Made by a program: the position numbers and the translations under genes. A stretch of DNA of 64,000 nucleotides. It comes from Ricordea florida (lineage: Eukaryota > Cnidaria > Anthozoa > Corallimorpharia > Ricordeidae). Below the pieces are notes generated by a model, which worked only from the letters and a program-made list of their open reading frames with translations, was not told the DNA's origin and ran no database searches. The stretch is from the NCBI GenBank assembly GCA_949710005.1, contig OX453275.1, positions 30,509,218-30,573,217 on the forward strand. Direction: 5' to 3'. Numbering within the stretch: the first letter of the stretch is position 1; the number at the start of each line of letters is the position of its first letter. Positions 36,201 to 37,670 of the stretch are shown here, piece after piece.

Positions 36201-37670
36201 TTTTGAAGTTTTCATTTGTAAAATTTGCAGATTGTACTTTCGTGTTATGCACGAGGCCGTTCCATGCCAAAGGTAACTTCAATGTCGTACATTAATTTTG
36301 TTTCCTTATCATACTATGCATTAGCCTGCGAACACAGAAGTTCATCCAGTATTGGGGAGAATCGATTACCGGAAGGAAGTCTGCGTTCAAGCACGCGCGT
36401 TTTTGAGACGCGGACGGCAACCGGAAGAGAACATTTCACCTGCCAGGACAGTGGTGTCTCCCAGATTTTTATAGTGATCATATCTAATGGAGAAAAGATA
36501 CTAATTAATGTAAATGTGGTTGTGTGAAGACAAGTTAAAAGGGAAAACAGCTCACTTCCGGTTGCCGTCCGCGTCTCAAAAACGCTCGTGCTTAAGCTCC
36601 TTAATGACTATGCTTTGCCGGACTTGAATATTTTACGCAAGTGTAATAAGAAATTGATTCACTGAAACAATTTGACGAAATGCGCACAAAGTATATTTTA
36701 GAAAAGAAAATAGAGCTGTACCTTGTGTTCCTTTAGCCACTGGTTGACTATATGTTTGCGAAAGAACAATTTCGGCATTTTTAGATCGTCTCTCGTGGAT
36801 TCACGGAGTAATTGGGATGGTGGATCAGAAAAGTCCCCGATAACCGGTAACAATAGAAACATCGAAGCCAATAGTAACCTTGGATTTCCCATGTAATTAA
36901 CGATCGTCTTAAAGTTTCGTTCAAAAAGTTTTAAGAAACTGGCACCAAAACAAAATATATATAGTCATTCGCACACGAGAAAGATAATTCAAACCGTGTT
37001 GTATTAAACGCCTGCAAGACACTTATACACTTAAGAAAATATTATACATTCCTTAATATTGCTAAATTTTAAGGTAACATTTTATCCACGAGCTCTCCAT
37101 TGGGTGCCTTTGATTTATACAATTAACACTTACCTTGTTTTCCAGGGACGCCTGCTTTATATGCGACTGTAGCTTTTTTCTCAAGGAACTTGCTTTGGTC
37201 TCCCTGGGAATTGAAGGTAGCTTCTTTGATCCTCTGGCTGCTGGGTCGTTCAGCGGTGGGCTCAATAACGTGTTTTTGGAAACGTTCTTCAAGAATGCTT
37301 GATCAACGCTGGACTGCCCAATCCCGGTTTCTGGTTTGATTGATGAAACACTCCCAATCACATGCTTGGTGGTTTTCTTCAGGTCACTGACTCCAGCTTC
37401 TTTCTGTCGATTTTTTACCAAGTGAATTCCTGCAACAAAAAAAAAAAAACGATAATTTTACACCTGAATTTTAGTTGATTTACGAAAGTGCTGGATCACG
37501 CACAAACCTGAATCCTTTGTTTGAAGTTCATTATTCCTTCTTTTTGTTTTATCTCCAGACGAGTCTCTGTTCTTTCCGCCGTCTGATTCGTTACTGGAAC
37601 TTCCCTCGCTGTCGCTATTAGAGCGAGTTTCTCTCATTGGTAATCTTGACTTTGTTTTTGGTGGCGCCAT
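9283..37670 (-). CDS. Giant coiled-coil protein, 11 exons, 2435 residues
   Basis: Exons in order: 37670-37508, 37429-37134, 36907-36722, 36009-35858, 35045-34959, 34821-34726, 34583-34488, 34379-34284, 33231-33142, 15983-10031 and 9375-9283. All have AG/GT borders, and the summed length of 7308 bases is exactly 2436 codons with no frame break. The N-terminus is basic and Ser-rich, then come Glu-rich repeats, an acidic YSDDSFED stretch, and about 1600 residues of heptad-rich coiled coil with many Lys/Glu pairs. I do not recognise an ortholog; the layout resembles centrosomal or ciliary scaffold proteins, which is only inference. Exon 3 is the least certain, because it could also be read from an internal ATG at 36892 with a hydrophobic stretch. 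Intron 9 (33141-15984) contains element 1; without it the intron would be about 1.1 kb. The splice across the element is in phase (AG|G). Confidence 0.75.
9630..9758 (+). pseudogene. LINE (CR1/L2-like) 3' end remnant
   Basis: The plus-strand reading has SYKYSFPIRIVRD, a TGA in place of the expected Trp, then NSLPGSIVE and RFKNALKRFL, ending at TAG 9756-9758. This is the C-terminal tail of a CR1/L2-type LINE ORF2, broken by the TGA. It lies in intron 10 of the coiled-coil gene. Confidence 0.6.
10031..15983 (-). CDS. Exon 10 of the coiled-coil gene, main coiled-coil exon
   Basis: A single 5953-base exon. The acceptor TTGAAG ends at 15984 and the donor CAG|GTACGT is at 10030. The open frame runs past the donor to 9782, but that tail is intron and LINE-derived sequence, since an in-phase last exon with a stop and AATAAA follows at 9375-9283. 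The protein is almost wholly alpha-helical: Leu-spaced heptads with repeated KLxEMESFN and VELQE/RQ blocks around 11400-11700, which look like an internal duplication. Confidence 0.8.
16166..16170. repeat. Target site duplication, left (AAACT)
   Basis: AAACT directly precedes the left terminus and is repeated at 32236-32240. A 5-base duplication fits insertion by a retroviral-type integrase. Confidence 0.85.
16171..16426 (+). repeat. Left terminal inverted repeat of element 1
   Basis: 256 bases matching the complement of 31980-32235 with two differences noticed by eye (one in the second GCTTATAAGC palindrome, one in codon 2 of the gene). It holds palindromes TTAGCTTATAAGCTAA (16223-16238) and GCTTATAAGC (16274-16283), repeated AATTTTGAC words, a promoter box and the ATG of the first gene. 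In this family the TIR ends are expected to be the protein-primed replication origins. Confidence 0.93.
16374..16382 (+). promoter_or_regulatory. Promoter box CTTAAAGAT in left TIR
   Basis: 24 bases lie between this box and the ATG at 16407. The identical box in the right TIR (32032-32024) has the same spacing to its ATG at 31999. Confidence 0.55.
16407..16862 (+). CDS. SAP-like domain plus CxH/CxxC zinc-repeat protein
   Basis: 151 residues. The ATG at 16407 is inside the TIR and has a promoter box at the standard spacing; an upstream TTG-started extension is unlikely. Residues 1-40 look like a SAP/HeH-type helix-loop-helix with an LRELYIYELK start, probably DNA binding. Residues 55-150 hold four or five tandem units of the form C-x-H-x6-C-x2-C followed by GGSQICEHN. 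Such units are familiar from proteins of nucleocytoplasmic large DNA viruses and are likely zinc binding. The first residues are shared with the gene at the other TIR. A role in binding element termini or regulating transcription is inference. Confidence 0.75.
   Translation: MVRLRELYIYELKIIAKDLEIKGRAKMSKQELIDEISNFKDEEITDLIGKVLPISRIICDHGKIKKFCSECNGYNCVHNKYKYRCKECGGSQICEHNNQKQCCKECGGSQICEHNKQKQQCKECAGSQICEHSKQKASCKACRMKLFNDLK
16921..16929 (+). promoter_or_regulatory. Promoter box TTTAAAGAT
   Basis: Exactly 24 bases before the ATG at 16954. Confidence 0.55.
16954..17682 (+). CDS. Giant-virus-like protein with C-terminal AWHPxRxxDW motif
   Basis: 242 residues, starting at the ATG that follows the promoter box. 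There is no membrane segment. The C-terminus reads VVAWHPTRYLDWCIDFEE; motifs of the form WHPxRxxxW recur near the ends of many proteins in mimivirus- and phycodnavirus-type genomes, where their role is unknown. KFYKDLH occurs twice, at about residues 184 and 201, which indicates a small internal duplication just before the motif. The region at 105-140 is Asp-rich. It is transcribed away from the left TIR, next to the SAP-like gene, on the opposite strand to the virion genes. I do not assign a function. Confidence 0.7.
   Translation: MERRIYRWEENFYLNYENEKELGFCDFIEEIKKDLLKIISKIRGFIVENSGIHFGIIYKDDEDNGCVINYKTESEFCVNGICVEKFVKDSLNWANECFKANVDENEWLKFKFRKDTLNCKNGVDNDDDAAYEEYLRQIDYGGVPGYFGYYDKECDINKFDNNFIIDFIDIMIEINPHKLEHKNKFYKDLHYDLMKAIHKRKFYKDLHDELMVVAWHPTRYLDWCIDFEEFKFLKEEVWGDED
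17733..18365 (-). CDS. Candidate minor capsid (penton-like) protein
   Basis: 210 residues, all-beta in appearance: short strands separated by turns, few Cys, no signal or membrane segment. The C-terminal end LDLRGLPITFSLRFR looks like a terminal beta-strand. Polinton genomes usually encode a single jelly-roll vertex protein of about this size beside the capsid module, and no other gene here fits that role. That is the basis of the call; no sequence motif proves it. It is the last gene of the leftward virion gene series and has its own promoter box at 18398-18390. Confidence 0.45.
   Translation of the reverse strand: MLSITMYDSETRIYLDPPLKNLREIQLLDCNIQTKRLINFKDEQTILYGKNQSFIIQPGTYSLSGIQSIFLNDPGLEKITIIETDTIDYLYSNKNSKVIITRGLSIGLGVPIVLNPGKLYPINIQIREPLRLMCSIVDNKSSYMNNAKYGELVKLTPSNLLANIPSKDYPTIPVQKYENPINHFDLTILDNEWKKLDLRGLPITFSLRFR
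18390..18398 (-). promoter_or_regulatory. Promoter box TTTAAAGAT
   Basis: 24 bases separate it from the ATG at 18365. Confidence 0.55.
18425..20035 (-). CDS. Conserved 536-residue element protein with C-terminal anchor
   Basis: A homolog is present in element 2 (62770 to the window end), sharing cores such as WPQQLN, CATxGCGVS, FRxKGGxNHGLGDVFI, IRGYDTEAN and GYNNxLxKxTxDMTFGVN. The central part is mixed alpha/beta; the last 20 residues form one hydrophobic segment ending in WFLFR (WWLFR in element 2), which suggests a tail-anchored membrane or virion protein. Conservation across elements that differ strongly in base composition implies an essential role, perhaps in the virion or its membrane. 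Compared with element 2, this copy has about ten extra residues around 270-290, where GC-rich hairpin DNA is inserted. Function unknown. Confidence 0.75.
   Translation of the reverse strand: MLFGDFRNRYPKANLTKFNYVHDLYGGYIKWKVNGTTIMSDDDPTGKTWTDDLPDNLKTLLWKDLGVEKKVKVSSFPKSLTFTKQTYPIPGIKFDEFALNVTKLLINLNIYVSEKDSFTASMKNVFKNQTVGFTSGKEARAWLSKPNINQWPQQLNMAVWCATSGCGVSLSDIFSYPKVIRSFFVFHIYFTIRRILYELYVPLPGEKTFSLKNNPYNKNAYNRLCAEFDLSNNQDYKGWNKTLADFRFKGGTNHGLGDVFIDYGKGYADPGSVPGSEAAQATGGGYQNVRIIRGYDTEANIWPSRENKFYDDGGRKNKGDLVSMLRNDHFVDFQYAWFIAESGRGLTKAGLGRINRSIEAFVYCVLGSQVNTRTSIVSKGGGGFETQQNFISLFESSVIENDTSKSIQRYQTAVQESKSRLDLAVAPGVWLMPSNLIINTESIIGYNNDLKKVTEDMTFGVNNSINVETKTVGISHSLGSSKVLLNTNPQPRKPKLNNSDESSNEEKVSNIETSSHQNNLIILMLSGGLLSWFLFR
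19212..19250 (+). repeat. Possible fifth, diverged double-hairpin copy
   Basis: AGCTTCGCT followed by GGAACGCTTCC forms two small GC-rich hairpins inside the 536-residue gene, exactly where the element 2 homolog lacks residues. The linker and tail differ from the four clear copies, so membership is uncertain. Confidence 0.3.
20063..20071 (-). promoter_or_regulatory. Promoter box TCTAAAGAT
   Basis: 27 bases before the ATG at 20035. Confidence 0.5.
20159..20776 (-). CDS. Gly-rich hydrophobic membrane protein, MGEYNGIYPQLP start
   Basis: 205 residues from the ATG at 20776. I choose this start over the open frame's upper end at 20878 because a TTTAAAGAC box lies 25 bases upstream, and because related cnidarian element proteins begin with a similar DGIYP-type stretch (recalled, not searched). 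Order of parts: N-terminal IYPQLP motif, coiled coil at about 20-65, a long Gly/Val/Ala-rich hydrophobic block at about 75-130 that could form two membrane helices, then a charged coiled coil with SKLNTI and EFSIIL motifs. Its promoter lies inside the end of the neighbouring 408-residue gene. A membrane-active virion role is inference. No homolog is seen in the visible part of element 2. Confidence 0.65.
   Translation of the reverse strand: MGEYNGIYPQLPNNNFQTQSGDNLINFRLQKSSEVLQNLEKEIKHYEEVRKKYNRARGICTKISVSGGFISVLLSASGLGTSLTGFGAVVGVPLGVVGGVFGGLSIGFGFASKSLSSKVSKHEQTVAIAKSKLNTINDLVSKALKDNVISDQEFSIILAELEKFQKLKQEIRQKFRKDSEKNFDMSMIRKKVREDLLKELTNPAH
20802..20810 (-). promoter_or_regulatory. Promoter box TTTAAAGAC inside the neighbouring gene
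   Basis: 25 bases before the ATG at 20776. It decides the start of the Gly-rich membrane protein. Confidence 0.45.
20815..22041 (-). CDS. Coiled-coil protein with conserved C-terminal membrane region
   Basis: 408 residues. The N-terminal 100 residues are acidic and Tyr/Asn-rich; coiled coil covers about 150-295; from about residue 305 a highly conserved block follows: IFKKYGF, a hydrophobic helix, RGxxxLGRGVGNGLKTIGKKLGEILPG, then two further hydrophobic segments and a basic tail. The homolog in element 2 (61767-62777) keeps the same C-terminal block nearly residue for residue while the N-terminal half has diverged. The layout, an amphipathic Gly/Lys linker between membrane helices, suggests a virion membrane-interacting or penetration protein, but that is inference. 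Promoter box at 22073-22065. Confidence 0.75.
   Translation of the reverse strand: MAEYIPMEDLPKETDDAGDNNDWDWDDTFYQTANTSTSLEQDYPGYDDYNQSRDRAQWEKPPERMNLGERDGDYDRMREARQELKRYYPNYEPNDGAFNVRFGENSSIEGKLSSAVNNVWHTLVDENGVRNTENLPKTFRKALGADYESMLEKYNNTQLELRKSIETNNELDNALQGLKATAEVYPLEIERYAEREKELREFIERQQVQKAENKSLFDQTVKQNVELKIQAEKLLDEVKLYKEEIDKYKKGKSNESKLKQSNDRLKSEVDKLKERLSNKTISSEEQLSDIEGRKDEIIKNLPLREKLKYIFKKYGFTVFAVLSAVGAIIGVIVSNLSRGLSALGRGVGNGLKTIGKKLGEILPGMVGAIVSFLFKTAGQVIGFLGENAWLLIMAVVLYFVESIKKKRK
22065..22073 (-). promoter_or_regulatory. Promoter box TCTAAAGAT
   Basis: 23 bases before the ATG at 22041. The leader TTTCTTACTGATG that follows it is shared with the 72-residue gene at 23075. Confidence 0.55.
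22106..22115 (+). promoter_or_regulatory. Promoter box TTTAAAAGAT
   Basis: 26 bases before the ATG at 22142, back to back with the box at 22073-22065 on the other strand. Confidence 0.5.
22142..22414 (+). CDS. Small basic protein, possible DNA-binding regulator
   Basis: 90 residues, Lys-rich (about one residue in five), largely helical, with no Cys and no membrane segment. It is the only rightward gene inside the virion block, between two leftward genes, and has its own promoter box. A segment DFLNYAKKTGIIISRRDANKIL could fold as helix-turn-helix, so a regulatory role is possible but unproven. No counterpart is seen in element 2. Confidence 0.6.
   Translation: MSKEDQKYKTATISDIDFLNYAKKTGIIISRRDANKILSEIKKEHDHDRNIKEYKREIRAKLTKRYGIENDNSISDEEMTKKIASKINKK
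22451..22852 (-). CDS. Two-helix membrane protein, conserved in both elements
   Basis: 133 residues. It begins with a hydrophobic helix (MATLAMMAIGAVLNATAF), then about 75 charged coiled-coil residues with HDKAMEKYQ, then FSDYYKPSDGQKTGEM and a second hydrophobic helix near the C-terminus. Element 2 has the same protein at 58248-58679 with HDKALEKFQ and WSDYYRPSSSQQTGEL. The helix-stalk-helix plan fits a minor virion or membrane protein. The upstream box is weak and closer than usual (ATCTTTTG at 22870). Confidence 0.7.
   Translation of the reverse strand: MATLAMMAIGAVLNATAFTGGNILAKYLSGRNVDTEKIRHDKAMEKYQKDYEAYQEKRQKMLDWKMKKKDEKYQASKNISTTNQAFELYGQMQEPKFSDYYKPSDGQKTGEMVYVGAGMLGLGYAVSKILYNL
22857..23075 (-). 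CDS. 72-residue membrane protein with DPSSSxxNYAKWVAVLSG motif
   Basis: One hydrophobic Gly/Ala-rich helix near residues 15-30 and a second around the invariant YAKWVAVLSG. The element 2 homolog (58682-58897) matches at SDPSSSIxNYAKWVAVLSG. It is separated from the next gene by only four bases, but has its own promoter box at 23110-23100 with the TTTCTTACTGATG leader. Short conserved proteins of this kind accompany capsid genes in cnidarian Maverick-like elements (recalled). Exact function unknown. Confidence 0.7.
   Translation of the reverse strand: MSTENKLVKTVTDSAVLIGLGAGVGYVAKKVMKESFLSDPSSSITNYAKWVAVLSGSMYLKTYLEEQKILPK
23100..23110 (-). promoter_or_regulatory. Promoter box ATTTAAAAGTT
   Basis: 24 bases before the ATG at 23075. 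Confidence 0.5.
23140..23589 (-). CDS. Single-pass membrane protein containing a double-hairpin insert
   Basis: 149 residues: residues 8-20 are encoded by double-hairpin copy A; then a basic stretch with KDPKKVAAGKKLAEYNKKA, a charged linker, one hydrophobic helix at about 95-115 (FTTVLSVVGLGFTAFDLF), and a Pro-rich C-terminus. Element 2 carries a frameshifted homolog at about 58928-59245 with the same KDPKKVAAG core but without the inserted peptide. The conserved basic core next to a membrane helix suggests an internal virion face or DNA contact, which is inference. Confidence 0.7.
   Translation of the reverse strand: MSEQSEVGVDRGEAPPRFAEQITADPKPENKDTKKREKDPKKVAAGKKLAEYNKKAKEALAREMKRNENTEIEYNQEKTNNEYKSWLPELSFTTVLSVVGLGFTAFDLFMRYKEKARVEYSNRIADLSQVPQIPQPSKIPLSSKSLGME
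23532..23563 (+). repeat. Double-hairpin mini-element, copy A
   Basis: Hairpin 1 is CCGC-AAA-GCGG, linker GGA, hairpin 2 is GGGG-CTTCA-CCCC, tail GATCA. It lies in frame in the 149-residue gene, where the minus strand codes DRGEAPPRFAE. Confidence 0.75.
23611..23622 (-). promoter_or_regulatory. Promoter box ATCTAAAAACTT
   Basis: About 21 bases before the ATG at 23589. Confidence 0.45.
23627..24217 (-). CDS. Conserved element protein, SLGDIKKLS motif
   Basis: 196 residues from the ATG at 24217; the frame above it to 24253 starts only at TTG and overlaps the ATPase gene. Residues 4-15 are encoded by double-hairpin copy B. The conserved part starts at about residue 43: ESLAILAALGTTKEYLG, SLGDIKKLS, a YQAVMGKKI segment, then hydrophobic helices ending FQVAKHVKF. 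The element 2 homolog (59299-59829) matches along this whole part and lacks the copy B peptide. It lies between the ATPase and the small membrane proteins in both elements. A virion component is likely from context; function unknown. Confidence 0.7.
   Translation of the reverse strand: MANIDRAKLSPAKPEDYIDQPTEKTDRPTVKNDTNQSEDLEIKQESLAILAALGTTKEYLGVEMSLGDIKKLSAKDVEKYFNRYQAVMGKKINGGLVDSSLQLVSKLISYLVPVDDIESLCNDLKNDDLVNRELTNIVGLLALKAGRLAALASGLFQVAKHVKFNKNQQFPREEPVNSNKTDQETKQSTEGVDTVY
24175..24206 (+). repeat. Double-hairpin mini-element, copy B
   Basis: Hairpin 1 is CCGGC-TTC-GCCGG, linker GGA, hairpin 2 is GAGC-TTC-GCTC, tail GATCA. Its stems differ from copy A yet pair fully. Translated on the minus strand as DRAKLSPAKPED near the start of the gene. 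Confidence 0.75.
24223..24849 (-). CDS. A32/FtsK-HerA-type DNA packaging ATPase
   Basis: 208 residues from the ATG at 24849. This start is chosen over 24864 because a TCTAAAAACA box lies 22 bases upstream of it and the element 2 protein starts at the equivalent residue. Walker A is GPTNCGKT at residues 16-23; Walker B is TLIILDDC; a conserved FSGRHHGLSVWVLTQQ follows, with the Gln-rich sensor typical of A32-like viral packaging ATPases. The family pumps genomic DNA into preformed capsids. The gene lies next to the capsid gene, as in most Polintons. Length and motifs are complete, with no breaks. Confidence 0.9.
   Translation of the reverse strand: MEDLRDKIPFHCIITGPTNCGKTKYLIEQLRGPFRKVFEYIVLICPTYSKNKTYHNFALGDEHFYVLSPDASNSDEINELLNDCQTLFSGTNTLIILDDCAVSSDLKKRSNKFIDLAFSGRHHGLSVWVLTQQLTSIAKPFRENVACVVTFHNPSQKGMKMFFEDYGGDLDYELGKKFMHLLKTEKYSRLCLSLRHPFNCYLEIPEVI
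24872..24881 (-). promoter_or_regulatory. Promoter box TCTAAAAACA
   Basis: 22 bases before the ATG at 24849. It supports that start for the ATPase. Confidence 0.45.
24890..24922 (+). repeat. Double-hairpin mini-element, copy C
   Basis: Hairpin 1 is CCGC-AAA-GCGG; hairpin 2 is GGA-g-GCG-CTTA-CGC-TCC with one bulged G; tail GATCA. It lies between the ATPase and capsid genes, and its tail supplies the TGA stop of the capsid gene (24922-24920). Confidence 0.75.
24920..26161 (-). CDS. Major capsid protein (double jelly-roll type)
   Basis: 413 residues, beta-rich throughout, with no signal or membrane segment. Landmarks shared with element 2 are RxTxNPSSA near residue 28, NNLGRxLxxR near 80, a TxEERxDRxxQGI helix, PILNDHGVF, and in the second half TGVLFLFLLPQAAGARDSE and VPNRIYSRGMIPSDLWE. 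These features, the size and the position beside the packaging ATPase identify the hexon-like capsid protein of a Maverick-type element; it is on the short side for that family. The stop codon lies inside double-hairpin copy C, so the natural end may have been altered by that insertion. Promoter box at 26195-26187. Confidence 0.85.
   Translation of the reverse strand: MTSEKINPNRIPKEPFGLKAESTLNRITLNPSSASPGETLYINIPKLSENLVIVPGSVSLLFDLDVEGHANNTVVNNLGRNLVTRLKVLFGGETLQDTQRYDLFQTYHDLFLTEEEREDRLKQGISSLNIRKLRTKAGDAKTQDAKEVALTNVHGSKYRIPINHPILNDHGVFYPKALENHLIFELTLAPIANILIYSDTTKAASYSIKNLELEYSSISSEYLAREAQAAYQVGKGFFYENITLHKTFTFSVGGDGVINQHINLPRRSMTGVLFLFLLPQAAGARDSENFYNPGISSVEIDVDGVPNRIYSRGMIPSDLWESVKKRFHRDDGLQISLKEKEFYADKFALWVDTRTHPDNGIHGGGLALNNTHDGVKIEIKRKQSGSGTVTCHMFVVADAMMEIMNSSLRSIKY
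26187..26195 (-). promoter_or_regulatory. Promoter box TTTAAAGGT
   Basis: 25 bases before the capsid ATG at 26161. Confidence 0.5.
26191..26382 (-). CDS. Small charged protein between capsid and integrase
   Basis: 63 residues beginning MVSEEEKIKF, helical and Lys/Ile/Glu-rich, with an ILYMEDGDKIFNIMILIPEAREGLLKHIGKL core. The ATG at 26382 has a box TTTAAAAAT at 26414-26406, 23 bases upstream, which overlaps the integrase start on the other strand. Its end overlaps the capsid promoter box. No homolog is recognised in element 2. Real on promoter evidence, function unknown. Confidence 0.5.
   Translation of the reverse strand: MVSEEEKIKFTEYQINIMKKIIRKKILYMEDGDKIFNIMILIPEAREGLLKHIGKLENRTTQV
26414..27460 (+). 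CDS. Retroviral-type (rve) integrase
   Basis: 348 residues. Catalytic residues in order: D75 (IHQAD), D137 (LMVDPGKEF) and E172 (AFVENANRI), with 34 residues between the last two, close to the classic D,D(35)E. The N-terminal 60 residues carry YYSAEGYWKG, shared with element 2; the C-terminal 80 residues form a small beta-rich DNA-binding-like domain ending in RGFVREELQVIP. This enzyme would cut the element ends and join them to host DNA, producing the 5-base duplication seen. The last 11 codons and the TAA lie in double-hairpin copy D and overlap the convergent polymerase gene by 73 bases. It is the only long gene on this strand in the right half. Confidence 0.92.
   Translation: MNNENILSKIYYSAEGYWKGYSAIPKLAEKTRVSENDAKQWLQKQAIWQIYLPAPKYIPRPHWTVDKPNQIHQADLLFLPHDRVRRKTYKYALVVVDIASRYKDAEPLTSKESREISEAFKKIYSRRLKYPKTLMVDPGKEFMGEVSKLMNYHNVRIQRSEAGNHRAQAFVENANRILGEKLFSHQYAQEMIDVVGPSGLSDGRSRVWVKRLPAILKTLNNTQMRITGKEPDEAIKLKRIDIEPKNYKRAVGLDEVRLPPIVKVRYLLSPGELEGGERRRATDPIWSIKVYDISRSVISSNQPVLYYLIDGSRRGFVREELQVIPYDTELPPNSVLVRSSSAGEGSAR
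27388..31350 (-). CDS. Protein-primed-type family B DNA polymerase with HNH-like insert
   Basis: 1320 residues, intact. Exo I is VDFEG (D427, E429); an endonuclease VII-like HNH zinc motif lies at about 535-575 (CHIC, then DHCHLTGKYRGAAHNICN); Exo II is NLSGYDSH (D594); motif A is LDANNLYG (D908); motif B is NNSVFGK (about 1045); motif C is DTDS (1142-1145). The stretch between exonuclease and motif A fits the TPR1/TPR2-bearing protein-primed polymerases of Polintons, which replicate linear genomes from terminal proteins. Oddities: a Cys-rich insert (16 Cys in about 57 residues, around 285-345), a second Cys cluster near 680-720, and a His/Asp repeat encoded by GATC-rich hexamers at about 29437-29462. 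The first 280 residues are basic and could contain the terminal protein. The C-terminus overlaps the integrase gene tail to tail. Confidence 0.92.
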   Translation of the reverse strand: MKYINQPKNRSNRTKSKRDYKKEGARPKTKRLKEEELIIKENVRKFKNGYLRQHTIDGKKGYTIEEFMKKIKPKVIDIINKDKKPKKVKVILSSKFVKAPNNQIAEEVEKYFHAKPKIITEASDLTKEYDDIIKNILGEVERFQENTDSGVFQFDSVVRFDLGIAPYTVISGSSYIPTPERLAAKKATINIQNKCDDCGQLSLTEAAFPRKHHRERVNNELLENCKKLNFSGIEGAMKLKDFGKFEKQNPYPVNVLKYDEEADKIYTARLSDKCYCKKEEKCKNCGCMKKECKKKQKCEKKDCTKHECEECGCKKCDCNNYECKLCDCKFITLLLINNDEKTHYILVNNVSRLLSSENDNNKHKKHFCLRCFNSFYDERILQEHKEYCDSHGEVKIKMPKNEDGSPKFIYFKNFKNKMRSPFVVYVDFEGRLIPIHTCSPNEIKSFTKNYQMHKASGFCYYIKCFDESILPNDFKICVNYTAKSDDEDVAQIFTEYLERDVRKIFELIEEKKETFKVYDKKNMTEMGKKDYENATHCHICEREFSESEEEDFKKVIDHCHLTGKYRGAAHNICNLKYVIPKFVPVVIHNLSGYDSHLFIKNLGKTKGEISCLANTDEKYISFSKKILINYDHDHDRDHDCDEGEDDKEKPITRTIRFIDSYKFMQCSLSGLVDNLTKCGKCESCKPGKCLKRYIKDGKIITFNGVGNCDQCKNCKLLGSMCFSPIDKNMTEIKKHFAGEKLKLLLRKGVFPYDYFDRIDKLNETEIPPKEAFKSILNNQDISDADYEHAKNVWETFDMKIMRDYHDLYLKTDVLQLADVFENFRDVCINNYSLDPAHYFTSPGLSWDAMLKLTKVSLELFTDVNMLLFIEKGIRGGTSQVSKRYAKANNPYMTDFEINKLISYIIYLDANNLYGAAMSKKLPKRGFKWIPNEELENWRDMPCIVEVDLEYPKNLHDSHKDLPLAPEKLTVNKVKKLIPNLFDKKRYVIHHETLKFYEKQGLKITKIHKGIKFQESKWLQTYIDRNTELRKHAKNDFEKDFFKLMNNSVFGKTMENMRKRIDVRLVNNIESAKKLIRKPNFNHFTIFSEDLAAINMKKTEIRFNKPVYVGFSILDLSKQIMYDFHYNYIKEKYGEKAELLMTDTDSLVYNIETEDFYEDIRLDVREKFDTSNYPKNHKSGIWDDENKKVIGKFKDEFGGSIPTEFVGLGAKQYALLMDNGKEIKKNKGTKKLVVKKTISFNDFKNCLNTKEPQMRLQNLIGSKLHDIYTKTVNKKALSAYDDKRIIQKDGIHTLPYGHYRAEPSPAELDLTKTELGGNSVS
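27430..27460 (+). repeat. Double-hairpin mini-element, copy D
   Basis: Hairpin 1 is CAGC-TCT-GCTG, linker GGGA, hairpin 2 is GGGC-TCC-GCCC, tail GATAA. It supplies the integrase stop TAA (27458-27460) and is at the same time coding on the minus strand, giving YRAEPSPAELD near the polymerase C-terminus. Confidence 0.75.
31328..31999 (-). CDS. SAP-like domain plus Pro-rich protein started in the right TIR
   Basis: 223 residues from the ATG at 31999, which lies in the TIR; the TTG-started extension to 32023 is rejected. Residues 1-40 match the left-TIR protein in their first residues (MxRLREL) and keep a SAP/HeH-like pattern, then diverge. The middle, about 70-165, is Pro-rich with three near-identical PDAPPGSPDRY-type units; the C-terminus is a basic helix. 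The last 23 bases overlap the start of the polymerase gene. It may bind element ends, or act as terminal protein or partner of the polymerase; its position directly before the polymerase gene invites this, but no direct evidence is seen. Confidence 0.7.
   Translation of the reverse strand: MDRLRELNVKQLSSLLSWYRIRGRSRMTTREAKIQALNNIPEVINNVQQIADNRREIFREINNMPRRRANQPQLPLPIPRIRPRNRPNLPPLNIPQPTQIPDAPPGSPDRYIPETPPGSPDRYRPGTPPGTPPSNKPKTKPKRPSPPKPTRPPPPIPTKPKKQAIKNESVKNTKQTPFLGNVLNKFWDFVKPYIPEKVKNKTEELAKNFIDRYKKANEIYKPT
31980..32235 (-). repeat. Right terminal inverted repeat of element 1
   Basis: Complement of 16171-16426. One inner palindrome is damaged here (GCTTACAAGC, against GCTTATAAGC on the left). 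The repeat ends inside the coding start of the Pro-rich protein gene. Confidence 0.93.
32024..32032 (-). promoter_or_regulatory. Promoter box CTTAAAGAT in right TIR
   Basis: 24 bases before the ATG at 31999, a mirror of 16374-16382. Confidence 0.55.
32236..32240. repeat. Target site duplication, right (AAACT)
   Basis: AAACT directly follows the right terminus, matching 16166-16170. Confidence 0.85.
32241..33141. other. Remaining right part of coiled-coil gene intron 9
   Basis: About 900 bases of AT-rich intron between the element and exon 9. I see no gene, repeat or RNA in it. Confidence 0.5.
33142..34821 (-). repeat. Tandem array of four duplicated phase-2 exons
   Basis: Exons 34821-34726, 34583-34488 and 34379-34284 are each 96 bases and near-identical (core EIPPNCATE). 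The fourth, 33231-33142, is 90 bases and diverged (core DIPSDCAKE). All begin and end in phase 2, so copies can be added or skipped without shifting the frame. Introns between the first three are also similar, which indicates recent unequal duplication of exon plus intron. Confidence 0.8.
33490..33536. repeat. Short tandem repeat, three 15-16-base units
   Basis: AATGTGGTCTGTGGT-like units repeat in the intron between exons 8 and 9 of the coiled-coil gene. Confidence 0.7.
35235..35302. repeat. Tandem repeat of a roughly 25-base unit
   Basis: Three copies of TGAATTATCCATAATTACG-like units, each holding a small dyad, in the intron between exons 4 and 5 of the coiled-coil gene. Confidence 0.7.
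35407..35612. mobile_element. Fold-back MITE with AAGGATG-rich arms
   Basis: The outer arms GGGACAAATAGTGTACCG and their complement enclose imperfect inverted repeats of CATCCTTAGCAGTACTTA. The whole 206 bases can fold into a long hairpin. There is no ORF. Confidence 0.65.
36389..36593. mobile_element. MITE with 39-base terminal inverted repeats
   Basis: The arms 36389-36427 and 36555-36593 match with one mismatch (core GAGACGCGGACGGCAACCGG). The 127-base interior is non-coding. It is in intron 3 of the coiled-coil gene. Confidence 0.7.

Noticed and set aside
36698..36892. Independent small secreted protein starting MGNPRLLLASMFLLLPV
   Set aside because: The frame joins in phase to the exons on both sides from the acceptor at 36908, so it is better read as exon 3 of the coiled-coil gene; an alternative internal start cannot be excluded.
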